NCBI GenBank assembly: GCA_963725395.1
Contig: CAVRYH010000005.1
Coordinates: forward strand, 62,001-126,000
Length of the DNA stretch: 64,000 nucleotides
Source of the DNA: Bog-756 sp963725395
Lineage (GTDB): Bacteria; Actinomycetota; Acidimicrobiia; Acidimicrobiales; RAAP-2
Direction of reading: 5' to 3'
Part shown: piece after piece, positions 35,128-43,834 of the stretch
Position numbering within the stretch: position 1 is the first letter of the stretch
How the letters are laid out: each line of letters opens with the position of its first letter
Made by a program: the position numbers and the translations under genes
The notes under the pieces: generated by a model
Told to the model about the DNA's origin: nothing
The model's database searches: none
The model's input: only the letters and a program-made list of their open reading frames with translations

Positions 35128-35844
35128 TCAGTGGCCGGCGATCTGGCCGCCGTCGATGTGAAGGACCTCGCCGGTAATGAACGGCGATGACTCCAGGAAA
35201 AGGATGCCGTCGACGATGTCGCGGACCTGGCCCACGTGCCCAACCGGGGGGAGCTGGGAGCCGAGTCCGGCGTAGCTCTCCACCGGATGCACCGGCGTCT
35301 GGATGATGCCTGGCGAGACAGCGTTCACCCGGATGCCGCGGGAGGCGTACTCGACGGCGAGTGACTTGGTGGCCGAGGCAATGCCTCCCTTGGTGAGCGA
35401 TGTCAAGACAGAAGGTGCGCTCGTGTTGGCGTAGTCGGCGAGGGTCGTGGTGATGTTAACGATATGACCCGTTTCCCGCTTCAGCATCTCGGCGATGGCG
35501 CGCTGGGTCAGTATGAAGAACCCGGTGAGATTGACGCCCACCACAGTGTTGTAGTCATCGTCGGTGTAGTCGGTGAACGGCTTGGAGATGTACACCCCGG
35601 CATTGTTGACGAGACTGTCGATGCGGCCGAAGCGCTCCAGTGCCCCGCTGATGATCCGCTCGGTGGTGGCAGCTTCTGAGATGTCGCCGTCGACGGTGAG
35701 CACACCCGGGTCCCCATCGGGCTCGATCGTCCGGGATGTGGCCACGACCTCCCAGCCCCGCCGCCGGTACTCGGCGACGAGACCGGCGCCGATGCCTTGA
35801 GAACCTCCGGTGACGATGGCGACCTTGTGGTCTGGTTGGCTCAT
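35128..35844 (-). CDS. SDR family oxidoreductase lacking the usual Tyr
   Basis: 238 residues. TGGSQGIGAGL (about residues 12-22) binds NAD(P), and LVNNAGVYIS is the NNAG motif. C-terminal NAVSPGIIQTPVHPV and FITGEVLHIDGGQ are typical. The catalytic Y-x-x-x-K region reads SVLTSLTKGG: the Lys is present but Thr stands where Tyr is expected, and no normal Ser is seen in the NITTTLAD segment. A subgroup with this pattern exists, so catalysis may differ or be lost. It is followed downstream by the muconolactone-isomerase-like gene's 3' neighbours in the same direction. Confidence 0.85.
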   Translation of the reverse strand: MSQPDHKVAIVTGGSQGIGAGLVAEYRRRGWEVVATSRTIEPDGDPGVLTVDGDISEAATTERIISGALERFGRIDSLVNNAGVYISKPFTDYTDDDYNTVVGVNLTGFFILTQRAIAEMLKRETGHIVNITTTLADYANTSAPSVLTSLTKGGIASATKSLAVEYASRGIRVNAVSPGIIQTPVHPVESYAGLGSQLPPVGHVGQVRDIVDGILFLESSPFITGEVLHIDGGQIAGH

Positions 35845-35858
35845 GAGACCTCCTCTCG

Positions 35859-36503
35859 TCAGCCGCGGGCGAGTGCCGGGTCATTGGGGTGTGGGGCGAG
35901 CGGCGTGGTCTGGACACCCATCACGGGGGACAGTGGGAACGAGGCCGCGGTGTGGTCCATTCCGACAGCGTCGGGAGCCCACCACAGCCCCAGGGCGCGT
36001 CCCTGGCCGGGGAGCGTCCAGAGTCGCTCCAGGTATCCCTGCCGGGCGGGCTCATGCGCCAGATCTGGCTGGCCGCGGACGGCATCGTCGGTTCCGGTGG
36101 CGGCCTCTTCCGGAACGGCCGGGCTGAACGTGGTCAGAAACTCGCTGTTGCCGGGTTCAGGGGCTGGTGTTCCGTGCCGCCCGCTCTGCCGGTGTTGGTC
36201 ATACGGGTGAGGAGAGAGCGGAGTGACCTCATCGGTGCGCCATATCCGCAGCGGCATCGAGGCGAGGACCTCCTCGAGTTCGCTGCCACCGTCGGCAGCG
36301 AATAGGCCAAGCGTGCGCCACTCGCCAGGCTGCAACGGAGGGCGCCACAAGCGCAAGAGGCGTCCCTGCGCCGCCAGCTGATCCGAACGTGCCGCCTCGC
36401 GGGCGCGGACAGCTTGGACGGCCGCCTCTGATGTTCCATCCGGAACGTTGGTGGTCATGGTGACGAGATACTCCAATGGTTCCACTTTCTCCCTGAGGCC
36501 CAC
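35859..36503 (-). CDS. Double muconolactone-isomerase-like protein
   Basis: 214 residues, two copies of the muconolactone delta-isomerase-like fold. The first is LEYLVTMTTNVPDGTSEAAV then VRAREAARSDQLAAQGRLLR, LWRPPLQPGEWRTLGLF, and WRTDEVTPLSPHPYD. The second is shorter and begins with EFLTTFSPAVPEEAATGTDD, then LERLWTLPGQGRALGLWWAP and TTPLAPHPNDPA. The ~95-residue unit usually works as a decamer isomerising muconolactone in aromatic catabolism. Here the fusion, the SDR gene and the SDR remnant suggest a different small-molecule role. The start 36503 is a guess. Confidence 0.75.
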   Translation of the reverse strand: MGLREKVEPLEYLVTMTTNVPDGTSEAAVQAVRAREAARSDQLAAQGRLLRLWRPPLQPGEWRTLGLFAADGGSELEEVLASMPLRIWRTDEVTPLSPHPYDQHRQSGRHGTPAPEPGNSEFLTTFSPAVPEEAATGTDDAVRGQPDLAHEPARQGYLERLWTLPGQGRALGLWWAPDAVGMDHTAASFPLSPVMGVQTTPLAPHPNDPALARG

Positions 36504-36513
36504 GCTCCCTCGG

Positions 36514-36869
36514 TCATTCTCCGGAGGTGACCTGTTCGCCGCCGTCGGTGTTGTAGGTCGCTCCCGTCAGGGCCGCGTTGGCCACGAGGTGCACGGCGAG
36601 AGCGGCGACATCGGACGGCTCGACTACCCGGATAGGGAGCACGTCCCATAACTGGTTGCGTCGCTGTTCGAGGTCGTCACCCGGAACCGAGGGTGACAGG
36701 GCGAGCCGACGAAGCCGGCGGTCCAGACCGGTGAGTACGACGTCGGTCCCTTCGGAGCGAGCCCGCCGAGCGGTTTCGAGCCCGATGAAGAGCTGCCACC
36801 GACCCTCACGAGGGTTTGGCCGACCAGCTCTGGTTGATGCTGGGTGGCCGGCGACGCAGTCGCCGTCAT
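36514..36869 (-). pseudogene. SDR oxidoreductase with internal deletion
   Basis: The ATG at 36869 keeps a GGAGG ribosome binding site five bases upstream and encodes MTATASPATQHQPELVGQTL then VRVGG. A frame change follows: FIGLETARRARSEGTDVVLT gives the end of the glycine-rich turn and the second strand. The Rossmann core and active site are missing. Only the C-terminal part remains: LPIRVVEPSDVAALAVHLVA, NAALTGATYNTDGG. The total is about 118 codons against the usual 240-250. A deletion plus a frameshift has destroyed it. Confidence 0.75.
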
Positions 36870-36901
36870 GGGCACCTCCAGCGACGGGCACGGCCGACGG
36901 T

Positions 36902-38254
36902 TCACGGTGCGCGGTCGGCTGGTGCGCCGGCCCGGATCTGCGTGTGGAGCATTTTGAGAGTGGCAACGTAGATCTCCGAGAAGGTGGGGAACGGCTGGAT
37001 GGTGTCCCGCAGCACGTCGAGTGGCACCCTCCCCCGGATGGCCAGCGTGGCCTGCTGCAGCCACTCGCCGGCCTCGGGCCCCAAGGCGTAGGCGCCGGTC
37101 AGCACCTCGCCATCGCTGAGGAGGGTCAAAAACCCGTTCGACTGTGCGTAGTCGTGGGTGTACGTGGCGGTCTTGGCCACCTCGGAGAGGGGGGTGGTGG
37201 CGCTGAAGGAGGCCTCCGTGGCGCCCACCGACGCCGCTTGTGGGTCCGTGTAGACGACGTTGGGGATGGCCTCGTAGTGGGCCTCACGGGGTTCGCCGAG
37301 TATGTTGGCCGCCACGACCTCGCCCTGGTACTTCCCCACGTGGGTCAGCAGCCGCACGCCGGTGACGTCGCCGACGGCCCACAGACCGTCGCCGGCGCGC
37401 AGGTGGGCGTCGACCGGGATGCCGTGCCGGTCGGCGTGGACGCCGACGGTGTCGAGGCCGATCCCGTCAACCCGGGGACGCCGGCCGGTGGCCACCAGCA
37501 GGTGGTCGCCGCGCAACTCGCGGCCGTCACCCAGTGTGAGGACGTACTCGTCGGCGTCGCGTCGGGTCGCTGTGGCCTGGACACCCAAGATCAGTTCGAC
37601 GCCATCACCGCGTAGCACCTCGCCCAGGGCCTGGCCCAGCGGCGCCGGCTCGCGGGCCAGCACGTGGTCGGCCCCTTCGACCAGGACCACCTCCCCGCCC
37701 AAACGGCGCACGGCCTGGGCCATCTCGGCGCCGACCGGCCCACCACCCAGAATCAGCAGGCGCCGTGGCACCGCCTTCATCCCTGTCACCTCGCGGTTGG
37801 ACCAGACACCCTCCAGGTCGGCCAGGCCCGGGACCGGTGGCACCACCGGATCCGAGCCGGTCGCCACGACGATATGGTCCGCGCTGTGGGGCACACCGTC
37901 CACCTCGACCACACCCCTCCCGGCCAGCCGGCCGGTGCCCCGGAGCAGGTCGATGCCCTTGTCGGCCAGCCAGTGCTCCTGGCCGGCATCGGAGTAGTTC
38001 GAGACCATGAAATCGCGGTAGGCCAGGGCCGCCTCCACGTCGACCTCGGCGCTGGCCGCAGCTTCACGTGCCTCCTGGGCCGCCTCGCCGGGGCGCAGCA
38101 GCGTCTTGGAGGGGATGCACGCCCAATAGGAGCACTCGCCGCCGGCCAGGTGGCGTTCGACGACAGCCACCCGCAATCCGCCCTCGGCCAACTCGCCGGC
38201 GCAGTGCTCGCCCGGCGAGCCGGCCCCCAGCACGATGACGTCGTAGCTGCTCAC
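36902..38254 (-). CDS. FAD-dependent pyridine nucleotide-disulfide oxidoreductase
   Basis: About 450 residues from GTG 38254. GAGSPGEHCAGELAEGG is the FAD motif. GGECSYWACIPSKTLLRP holds the redox disulfide (Cys-x4-Cys, as in lipoamide dehydrogenase and mercuric reductase). LLILGGGPVGAEMAQAVRRL is the NAD(P)H motif, and GLWAVGDVTG the second FAD segment. The C-terminal dimer domain (NVVYTDPQAASVGATE) is full length. It reduces a disulfide or metal substrate using NAD(P)H. A 59-residue gene overlaps its start by four bases (GTGA), indicating coupled translation. Confidence 0.9.
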   Translation of the reverse strand: MSSYDVIVLGAGSPGEHCAGELAEGGLRVAVVERHLAGGECSYWACIPSKTLLRPGEAAQEAREAAASAEVDVEAALAYRDFMVSNYSDAGQEHWLADKGIDLLRGTGRLAGRGVVEVDGVPHSADHIVVATGSDPVVPPVPGLADLEGVWSNREVTGMKAVPRRLLILGGGPVGAEMAQAVRRLGGEVVLVEGADHVLAREPAPLGQALGEVLRGDGVELILGVQATATRRDADEYVLTLGDGRELRGDHLLVATGRRPRVDGIGLDTVGVHADRHGIPVDAHLRAGDGLWAVGDVTGVRLLTHVGKYQGEVVAANILGEPREAHYEAIPNVVYTDPQAASVGATEASFSATTPLSEVAKTATYTHDYAQSNGFLTLLSDGEVLTGAYALGPEAGEWLQQATLAIRGRVPLDVLRDTIQPFPTFSEIYVATLKMLHTQIRAGAPADRAP

Positions 38255-38430
38255 GTGCCCGTCCCGGGGCCGGCCTGCTCGTCGACCATGTACTGCGCGT
38301 ACCAATCGGGCCAGTCAGGGTCGGGGTGTCCGATCTCTGCTTCGTGGCGGCCGTGGGCATCCTCGGCCCGACGGAGCGCGGCGGCCAGATCGGTGGCGGA
38401 TTCGTAGGTGGCCGGCATCGGGGTGCTCAC
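38251..38430 (-). CDS. 59-residue coupled small protein (HPDPDWPDWYAQYM)
   Basis: A short gene from GTG 38430 ending at TGA 38253-38251. The product reads MSTPMPATYESATDLAAALR, RAEDAHGRHEAEIGHPDPDW, PDWYAQYMVDEQAG. The second half matches a short actinobacterial family I recall seeing next to glyoxalase genes. Its start overlaps the stop of the VOC gene (GTGA, 38427-38430), and its stop overlaps the start of the disulfide reductase (38251-38254). The three genes are therefore translationally coupled. Its role is unknown; it may assist one of its neighbours. Confidence 0.8.
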   Translation of the reverse strand: MSTPMPATYESATDLAAALRRAEDAHGRHEAEIGHPDPDWPDWYAQYMVDEQAGPGTGT

Positions 38431-38864
38431 CGCCCCGGAAGGCGAGTCGTCACCTCTTGGATGAACCAGTTGTTGCCGTCCGGATCACTGAACGAGGCAA
38501 AGGAACCATAGGTCTTGTGTTCGGGAGCGGGGCCCGGAGCGCGTGCCGCGGTGCCGGCGTGGTGGAACACCCCACCAGTGTCATGGAACACGTCGCTCAC
38601 CTCGACACCACGGTCGACCAACTCCGCCCGGGCGGCCTCGATGTCGGTGACGACCAACTGCAGTCCATCGGCCGAGCCCGGTGGGGCCGAGGTGATCTCG
38701 CTGCCGAAGATGACCGAGCATGCGGAACCCGGCGGCGTCAGCTGCACGACCCGGAAGCCGCCCTCACCGGGAAAATCGGCGTCGAGGCGCCACCCCATCG
38801 ACTCATAGAAGACCTTGGCCCGGTCCACGTCGGACACCGGAACCACCACCACTTCGAGCTTCAT
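38427..38864 (-). CDS. VOC superfamily protein
   Basis: 145 residues from the ATG at 38864. The start is MKLEVVVVPVSDVDRAKVFY followed by ESMGWRLDADF. The middle holds FRVVQLTPPGSACSVIFGSE and LQLVVTDIEAARAELVDRGV. The end is YGSFASFSDPDGNNWFIQEV, with the terminal SFSDPDGNxW(x)xQE motif that supplies a metal ligand (Glu). Vicinal-oxygen-chelate proteins include glyoxalases, dioxygenases and antibiotic-resistance proteins; the substrate is unknown. It is the first gene of a coupled three-gene set. Confidence 0.85.
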   Translation of the reverse strand: MKLEVVVVPVSDVDRAKVFYESMGWRLDADFPGEGGFRVVQLTPPGSACSVIFGSEITSAPPGSADGLQLVVTDIEAARAELVDRGVEVSDVFHDTGGVFHHAGTAARAPGPAPEHKTYGSFASFSDPDGNNWFIQEVTTRLPGR

Positions 38865-39012
38865 GTCCACGGCCAAGCTCCTCCCCGTCGTGCCGCTAAC
38901 CACAGCCCTGCCCGCCTTCGCCAGTCCTCGCACCACCTTCGCGCCGGTCATCGTCAAAGTCCAGGCCCCGGAGCGAGCGGTTGACGTCCGCTGCCCGGCG
39001 TCGATGACTGGT

Positions 39013-40926
39013 TCAGGCCGATGAGGTACCCGGCCCTCCAGCCGGCGATCCCTGTCGACGTTCGGCCTCCGAGATGGCCCAAGCCGCGTTGATGAGCCCG
39101 ATGTGGCTGAAGGCTTGGGGGAAGTTGCCCAAGAGCTCTCCGTTGACGGGATCGACCTCCTCGGCGAGCAGCCCGACGTCGCTGACGAAGGCTGCCGCCC
39201 GTTCGAAGACGGCGCGGGCCCGAGCCGGTTGTCCAGCCCCGGCCAGGGCTTGGGCCAGCCAGAAGGTGCACAGGAGGAACGAGCCTTCTTCGCCCTCCAG
39301 CCCGTCGTTTGACCGGTAGCGGTAGACGAGTCCCCCCTCATCGGTAAGGCGCTCTTCGGTGGCGTCGATCGTGGCGAGCACTCTGGGATCGTCGGCCGGG
39401 AGGAACCCGACCAGGGACAGCATCAGATTGGAGGCGTCGAGCACATCCGAGCCGAAGGACTGGGTGAAGGCCCCGGCCCGGTCGTTCCAGCCTCTGGTCA
39501 GGATCGCCTCACGGATCTGGGCCTGGGTTTGCTCCCATGCCTCGACTCGGTCGGCGGCGCCGAGATGGTCGGCCAAGGCGACCGCCCGGTCGAGGGCGAC
39601 CCAGCACATCAGCTTCGAGTACAAGTAGTCGCGGGGCTCGCCGCGGACCTCCCAGATCCCCTGATCCTTTTCCGGCCAGCGCCGGGCGGCGGCGTCGGCC
39701 AGCTGGACGAAGAACCGTCGGGTGGCTGGTGCCAGATCGGAGGCCCCGCCCCATTCGTCTGGGTCGGCCAATGGCCCAGCCCGCCTGGAGGCGTCGTCGA
39801 AGACTTGGTCCGAGAGGCGGTCCACGGCGCCTAGCAACTCGCCGTAAACGTCGAGCTGGCGCTGGTTCCAAGCACCGTTGCCAACCCGCACGGGCACCGA
39901 GTGCCGCCAGCCCTCCAGGTGTGGCAGCTCCCGCTCGGACAGGTCCCGTTCGCCCCCGATACCGAACATGATCTGAAGATCGTCGCCCCGGTCGAGCGAG
40001 CCGGCGGCCGACGAGGTCACATAGTCGAAGAACTCATTGGCCTCGTCGGGACAGGCCGCCACCCAGAGGGCCTCGATGGTGAAAGAGGCATCGCGGACCC
40101 AGGCGTAGCGGTAGTCCCAGTTTCGGGCGCCGCCCACCACCTCGGGCAGCGACGTGGTCGCCGCCGCGATGATGGCTCCGGTTGGTGCAAACGAGAGCGA
40201 CTGGAGTACCCGTCCGCTGTGGTGCACCAGGTCGCGCCACGGACCCACGTAGGCCTGGTGCAGATCCGACCACGACTCCCACGCCGACACGGTGTCTTCC
40301 AACCGTGTCTCTATCTCGGGCTGGGTCCAGACCTGGGCCGATGCGGTCTCGGCCCGCTTACAGTGATGAAGGGCGAAGCTAGCGCTCTCCCCGCGGCGGA
40401 GCTGGAGCTGGCCGGAGACCGCCGAGGGGTCGACAGTCAGGGCCACCGGGGAGGAGAGCGCCACCACGTCGGCGCCACCGAACGCGACCACTCCACCGTC
40501 GACGGCATCGAACAGGGGATGGACCAGCCCGTACTCCGGGCGCGGGACGCACTCCACGGACAGATCGACCTCGCCCTCGACGCACGTGGCCCGGCGCAGT
40601 AGGACGTGTGGTGCACCCCGGCCGAGATCGTGGCCCCGATTGCCGTCGCCCACAGCCAGCGCGTCGGTGATGGTGACAGTACCCGTCGGCGTGCGGAAGG
40701 TGGTCTCCAACACCATGGTGCGGTCCAGGTAGCGCCGGGTCACCTGGGTGGCCTTGGTGGCCCGGATCGACCAATGGCCGGCCTCGTCACCGAGGAGGCG
40801 ACCGAAGACCGATGGGCTGTCGAAGCGGGGGAAGCACAGCCAGTCGATCGACCCGTCCCGGCTCACCAGTGCAGCGCTGTGCCGATCCGAGAGGAGCGCA
40901 TAGTCGGCTATTGGGATCGTGCTCAT
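39013..40926 (-). CDS. Glycoside hydrolase family 15 protein
   Basis: 637 residues from the ATG at 40926, with AGGAG five bases upstream. The N-terminal beta domain (IADYALLSDRHSAALVSRDG, SIDWLCFPRFDSPSVFGRLL) precedes an (alpha/alpha)6 barrel. Barrel signs are RNWDYRYAWVRDASFTIEAL, GNGAWNQRQLDVYGELLGAV (general acid region), and GLVYRYRSNDGLEGEEGSFL then LCTFWLAQALA (catalytic base region). Bacterial GH15 includes glucoamylases and trehalases. There is no signal peptide. Trehalose or glucan breakdown is likely, but which substrate is not shown. Confidence 0.9.
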   Translation of the reverse strand: MSTIPIADYALLSDRHSAALVSRDGSIDWLCFPRFDSPSVFGRLLGDEAGHWSIRATKATQVTRRYLDRTMVLETTFRTPTGTVTITDALAVGDGNRGHDLGRGAPHVLLRRATCVEGEVDLSVECVPRPEYGLVHPLFDAVDGGVVAFGGADVVALSSPVALTVDPSAVSGQLQLRRGESASFALHHCKRAETASAQVWTQPEIETRLEDTVSAWESWSDLHQAYVGPWRDLVHHSGRVLQSLSFAPTGAIIAAATTSLPEVVGGARNWDYRYAWVRDASFTIEALWVAACPDEANEFFDYVTSSAAGSLDRGDDLQIMFGIGGERDLSERELPHLEGWRHSVPVRVGNGAWNQRQLDVYGELLGAVDRLSDQVFDDASRRAGPLADPDEWGGASDLAPATRRFFVQLADAAARRWPEKDQGIWEVRGEPRDYLYSKLMCWVALDRAVALADHLGAADRVEAWEQTQAQIREAILTRGWNDRAGAFTQSFGSDVLDASNLMLSLVGFLPADDPRVLATIDATEERLTDEGGLVYRYRSNDGLEGEEGSFLLCTFWLAQALAGAGQPARARAVFERAAAFVSDVGLLAEEVDPVNGELLGNFPQAFSHIGLINAAWAISEAERRQGSPAGGPGTSSA

Positions 40927-41270
40927 GTGAGCTCCTTTGCCCGTGCATCCGCGGGATCGGTATCTGGCAGCTCCGGTGAAGCCTCGGGTCCGACCCATTG
41001 TGGCGGGCCCTGGCGGGCCTCGCCACGCCAAAGATCTGCCGGCTCCCCCCTCCTCGAGGGTTCACGCACCAGCGGGCGGGGAGGTGCCCGACCTCGAGCT
41101 GTGGCGCCGTCGGGCCCTCCCGAGGGAGCGGCGATAAGGGCGATTGGGGAGATGACGCGGCGGTGGCGAAGGAATACTCTGGCTGCGGGAGCTCGCCCGT
41201 CGTTGGGCAGGACGGGCTCGGCTCCGCTTGGAAGTGGACGCGCTCGAAGCGACGGAAGAGGCGGTGATCC
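40927..41270. other. Divergent promoter region
   Basis: It lies between GH15 and the first redoxin gene, transcribed in opposite directions. No gene was recognised. Confidence 0.35.
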
Positions 41271-41873
41271 ATGCGATCCGACATCAGACCCGGGGCCACC
41301 TTCCCCGACTACTCCCTGCCGGATCACACCAACACGGTGCGCCGGCTCAGCGAGCTCCAGGGCGGTGACCCGTTGGTCCTCACACTGGCGCGAGGCAATT
41401 ACTGCCCGAAGGAGCACCAACAGCATCTGGAACTGGCCGCGAACTATCCGAAGATCGCCGTCGCCTACACCCAGATCGTCACGATCTCGACCGACGACCA
41501 CCACACGACCCAAGAGTTCCGCGCCTCGGTCGGCGCTCAGTGGACATTCCTGTCCGATCCGGCCCGGACGATTCAAAAGGACCTCGACATCCAGGAGTAC
41601 ACCGACCCCGAGCACGACCCGATGATCCCTCACACACTGGTGCTCAAGCCGGAACTGGTGGTGCACAGGATCTACAACGGCTACTGGTTCTGGGGTCGCC
41701 CCTCGTTCTACGACTTGTGGCGCGACTTGCAGGCTGCCTCGAGCGAGATCCGTCCCGACTGGGACCTGAGCAAGCCGGGGCTCCGGGAGGCCTGGGATGC
41801 AGGCGAGTACTCGAGCTTTCACGGATGGAACAAGCGGGCTTCCCGGTCGATGCCGACGTCGTACGAGTCCTAG
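41271..41873 (+). CDS. Redoxin-domain (AhpC/TSA-like) protein with Cys
   Basis: 200 residues from the ATG at 41271. A thioredoxin-like fold is seen: RPGATFPDYSLPDHTNTVRR, LSELQGGDPLVLTLARGNYC then PKEHQQHLELA, TQIVTISTDDHHTTQEFRAS, and FLSDPARTIQKDLDIQEYTD. The single Cys at about residue 45 in RGNYCPKEHQQ stands in the peroxidatic position, though the usual context PxxxTxxC is changed. A paralogue (43186-43806) has Asp there. It may be a peroxidase-like or disulfide protein; activity is inferred. The next gene starts 73 bases later. Confidence 0.8.
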   Translation: MRSDIRPGATFPDYSLPDHTNTVRRLSELQGGDPLVLTLARGNYCPKEHQQHLELAANYPKIAVAYTQIVTISTDDHHTTQEFRASVGAQWTFLSDPARTIQKDLDIQEYTDPEHDPMIPHTLVLKPELVVHRIYNGYWFWGRPSFYDLWRDLQAASSEIRPDWDLSKPGLREAWDAGEYSSFHGWNKRASRSMPTSYES

Positions 41874-41946
41874 CCGCATATGGGTCTGCCAGCGCGGTCC
41901 GGACGGATCCGCCTTGGGGCTCACCGGAGCGAAAAGGTAGGTGGTA

Positions 41947-42897
41947 ATGGTGCGAACGCCGGTCTGCGAGCTGGTCGGTATCGAGCTGCCGATCGTCCAG
42001 GCGCCTATGTCGGCCGAGCCCCATCTGGCGGCGGCAGTTTCGAATGCCGGCGCGCTCGGCACACTGGCCCTGACCTGGTCCACTCCGGCCGGGGTCCCGG
42101 TCCGTGACACGGCGGCGCTCACGGAGCGCCCCTTCGGTGGCAATCTGATTCTCGCCTCCGATCAGCACCGTCGCCTCGATGAAGCCCTGGAGGCTGGTCT
42201 CCGGATCGTTTCGTTCATGTCGGGTGATCCCGCCGGCTACGTCGATCGGGTCCACGACGCCGACGGAATCGTGCTCCAGACGGTGGGCAGCGCTGAAGAG
42301 GCCCGCCGGGCCGCGGCCAGCGGGGTCGATGTCGTCGTGGCGCAGGGTTGGGAGGCCGGCGGGCACGTGCGGGGCCAGGTCGCCACGCTTCCCCTGGTGC
42401 CCGCGGTGGTGGACGCGGTGGCTCCGGTGCCGGTGATCGCGGCCGGCGGGATCGGGGACGCCCGGGGAGTGGCCGCCGTGATGGCCCTGGGCGCTCAAGC
42501 GGCGTGGCTGGGGACCAGGTTCCTGCTGGCCCGGGAGATGCCCCTTCATGAGGAGTACCGCCGGCGTGTGGTGGACGCAGTGGAGACCGATGCCGAATGG
42601 TATGCGGACCTCTACGAGCTGGGGTGGCCGGACGCGCCCCATCGCGCCCTCCGTAACTCAACGGCCGAGATGTGGGAAGCCGCCGGCCGACCTCCGATCG
42701 GGAGTCGACCGGGAGAGGGCGTCATCGCCCGCTTCCCCTCCGGCGAGGAAATCCTCCGATACGAGCCTGGAGCGCCGATGATCGGTACGACCGGCGACAT
42801 CGAAGCGCTCTCGCTGTGGGCCGGACAGAGTGTTGCCCTGGCCAGACAACCGCAATCAGCCGCCGACATCGTGGCCGAGCTCGTCAGTGGTTTGTAA
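41947..42897 (+). CDS. Nitronate monooxygenase family protein
   Basis: 316 residues from the ATG at 41947 (GTG 41941 also in frame). TIM-barrel flavoenzyme signs are VCELVGIELPIVQAPMSAEP, GVDVVVAQGWEAGGHVRGQV (His and FMN-binding), and PVIAAGGIGDARGVAAVMAL then GAQAAWLGTRFLL. These bind FMN and the substrate. Members oxidise nitronates or act as enoyl-ACP reductases (FabK-like); the GGIGDARG pattern and length suit nitronate monooxygenase. It may form an operon with the redoxin before it. Confidence 0.85.
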   Translation: MVRTPVCELVGIELPIVQAPMSAEPHLAAAVSNAGALGTLALTWSTPAGVPVRDTAALTERPFGGNLILASDQHRRLDEALEAGLRIVSFMSGDPAGYVDRVHDADGIVLQTVGSAEEARRAAASGVDVVVAQGWEAGGHVRGQVATLPLVPAVVDAVAPVPVIAAGGIGDARGVAAVMALGAQAAWLGTRFLLAREMPLHEEYRRRVVDAVETDAEWYADLYELGWPDAPHRALRNSTAEMWEAAGRPPIGSRPGEGVIARFPSGEEILRYEPGAPMIGTTGDIEALSLWAGQSVALARQPQSAADIVAELVSGL

Positions 42898-42963
42898 CCC
42901 AAGCGGCGTGTCGTCGGCCCCGACGGTTCAGCAGCCCGAGCGAATGGAAGAGAGAATGAACCG

Positions 42964-43184
42964 ATGAACGTTCAGGGTGTCGCGATGAACGTGATCGATC
43001 TCGACCGGTTGATCGACTTCTGTCACGAGGTGCTCGATTTCACGTGGTGTCCCGAAAGGAGCGGTTGGCGGCCATGAGTGCCCCAGGCATCGAACAGTTC
43101 ATCGTGCTGCGAGTGCTCGGGAGTAGCCCGCTCGTGGGAGGAGCCCACCCCGGCGAGGACCCAATGGATCGAAAGGGGCAGTAG
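42964..43184 (+). pseudogene. N-terminal fragment of a VOC protein, frameshifted
   Basis: The ATG at 42964 gives MNVQGVAMNVIDLDRLIDFC then HEVLDFT, the first VOC half-motif. A frame change near 43045 leads to VSRKERLAAMSAPGIEQFIV and LRVLGSSPLVGGAHPGED, the expected continuation. The frame then stops at TAG 43182-43184, at about half the family length, one base before the TTG start of the next gene. The C-terminal half is gone. An intact gene here would have joined the VOC genes downstream. Confidence 0.7.
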
Positions 43185-43185
43185 G

Positions 43186-43806
43186 TTGCGAAAAGACATC
43201 GTTGTCGGAGCCACCTTTCCCGACTACCAGCTCGAGGACCAAGGTGGGGTCCATCGAAAGCTCTCCGAACTCCAGGGCGGTAACCCGATGGTTCTCCATC
43301 TGTCGCGGGGAGCCTACGACCCCAAGGAACATCGCTTTCTGAGGAATCTGGTCGATGGTTACCCGGAGTTCCGCGTGGCTTATACGCGACTGGTGGTTAT
43401 CTCCACGGACAACCCACTCAGCCTCAACGAGTTCCGCGACTCTCTGGGCGCCCCGTGGCCATTTTTGGGTGACCCCGAGAGAACGGTGCAACAGGATCTC
43501 GACATCGAGGAGTTCACGGATCCTCACAATCCCATGATTCCTCACACCTTTGTCCTCGAGCCGGGACTTCGGATCTTCAGCGTCTACAACGGCTACTGGT
43601 ATTGGGGTCGACCGACGATGCACGAGCTGCACTTGGATCTTCGCGGTGTTCTAAAGAAGACCCGTACCGACTTCGATCTGGGCGCACCAGGACTCCGCCA
43701 GGCCTGGGACAGCGGGGATCGGGAGATGTTTCTGGTCGACACGCTCGATGAACCGATCCGATTCACCGAGGGCACGACCACCGGGATCAAACGTGGTGGT
43801 CTGTAG
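43186..43806 (+). CDS. Redoxin-domain paralogue with Cys replaced by Asp
   Basis: 206 residues, apparently from TTG 43186 with a GTAGG-like stretch before it; no ATG or GTG is better placed. It follows its paralogue at 41271-41873 throughout: VGATFPDYQLEDQGGVHRKL, SELQGGNPMVLHLSRGAYDP then KEHRFLRNL, VISTDNPLSLNEFRDSLGAP, and FSVYNGYWYWGRPTMHELHL. Where the paralogue has RGNYCPKEH, this has RGAYDPKEH, so the peroxidatic cysteine is missing. It may be a non-catalytic partner. The N-terminus is preceded directly by the VOC fragment. Confidence 0.75.
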   Translation: MRKDIVVGATFPDYQLEDQGGVHRKLSELQGGNPMVLHLSRGAYDPKEHRFLRNLVDGYPEFRVAYTRLVVISTDNPLSLNEFRDSLGAPWPFLGDPERTVQQDLDIEEFTDPHNPMIPHTFVLEPGLRIFSVYNGYWYWGRPTMHELHLDLRGVLKKTRTDFDLGAPGLRQAWDSGDREMFLVDTLDEPIRFTEGTTTGIKRGGL

Positions 43807-43834
43807 TGTCGGTCCATCTGGCGGAGGGGGAGTG

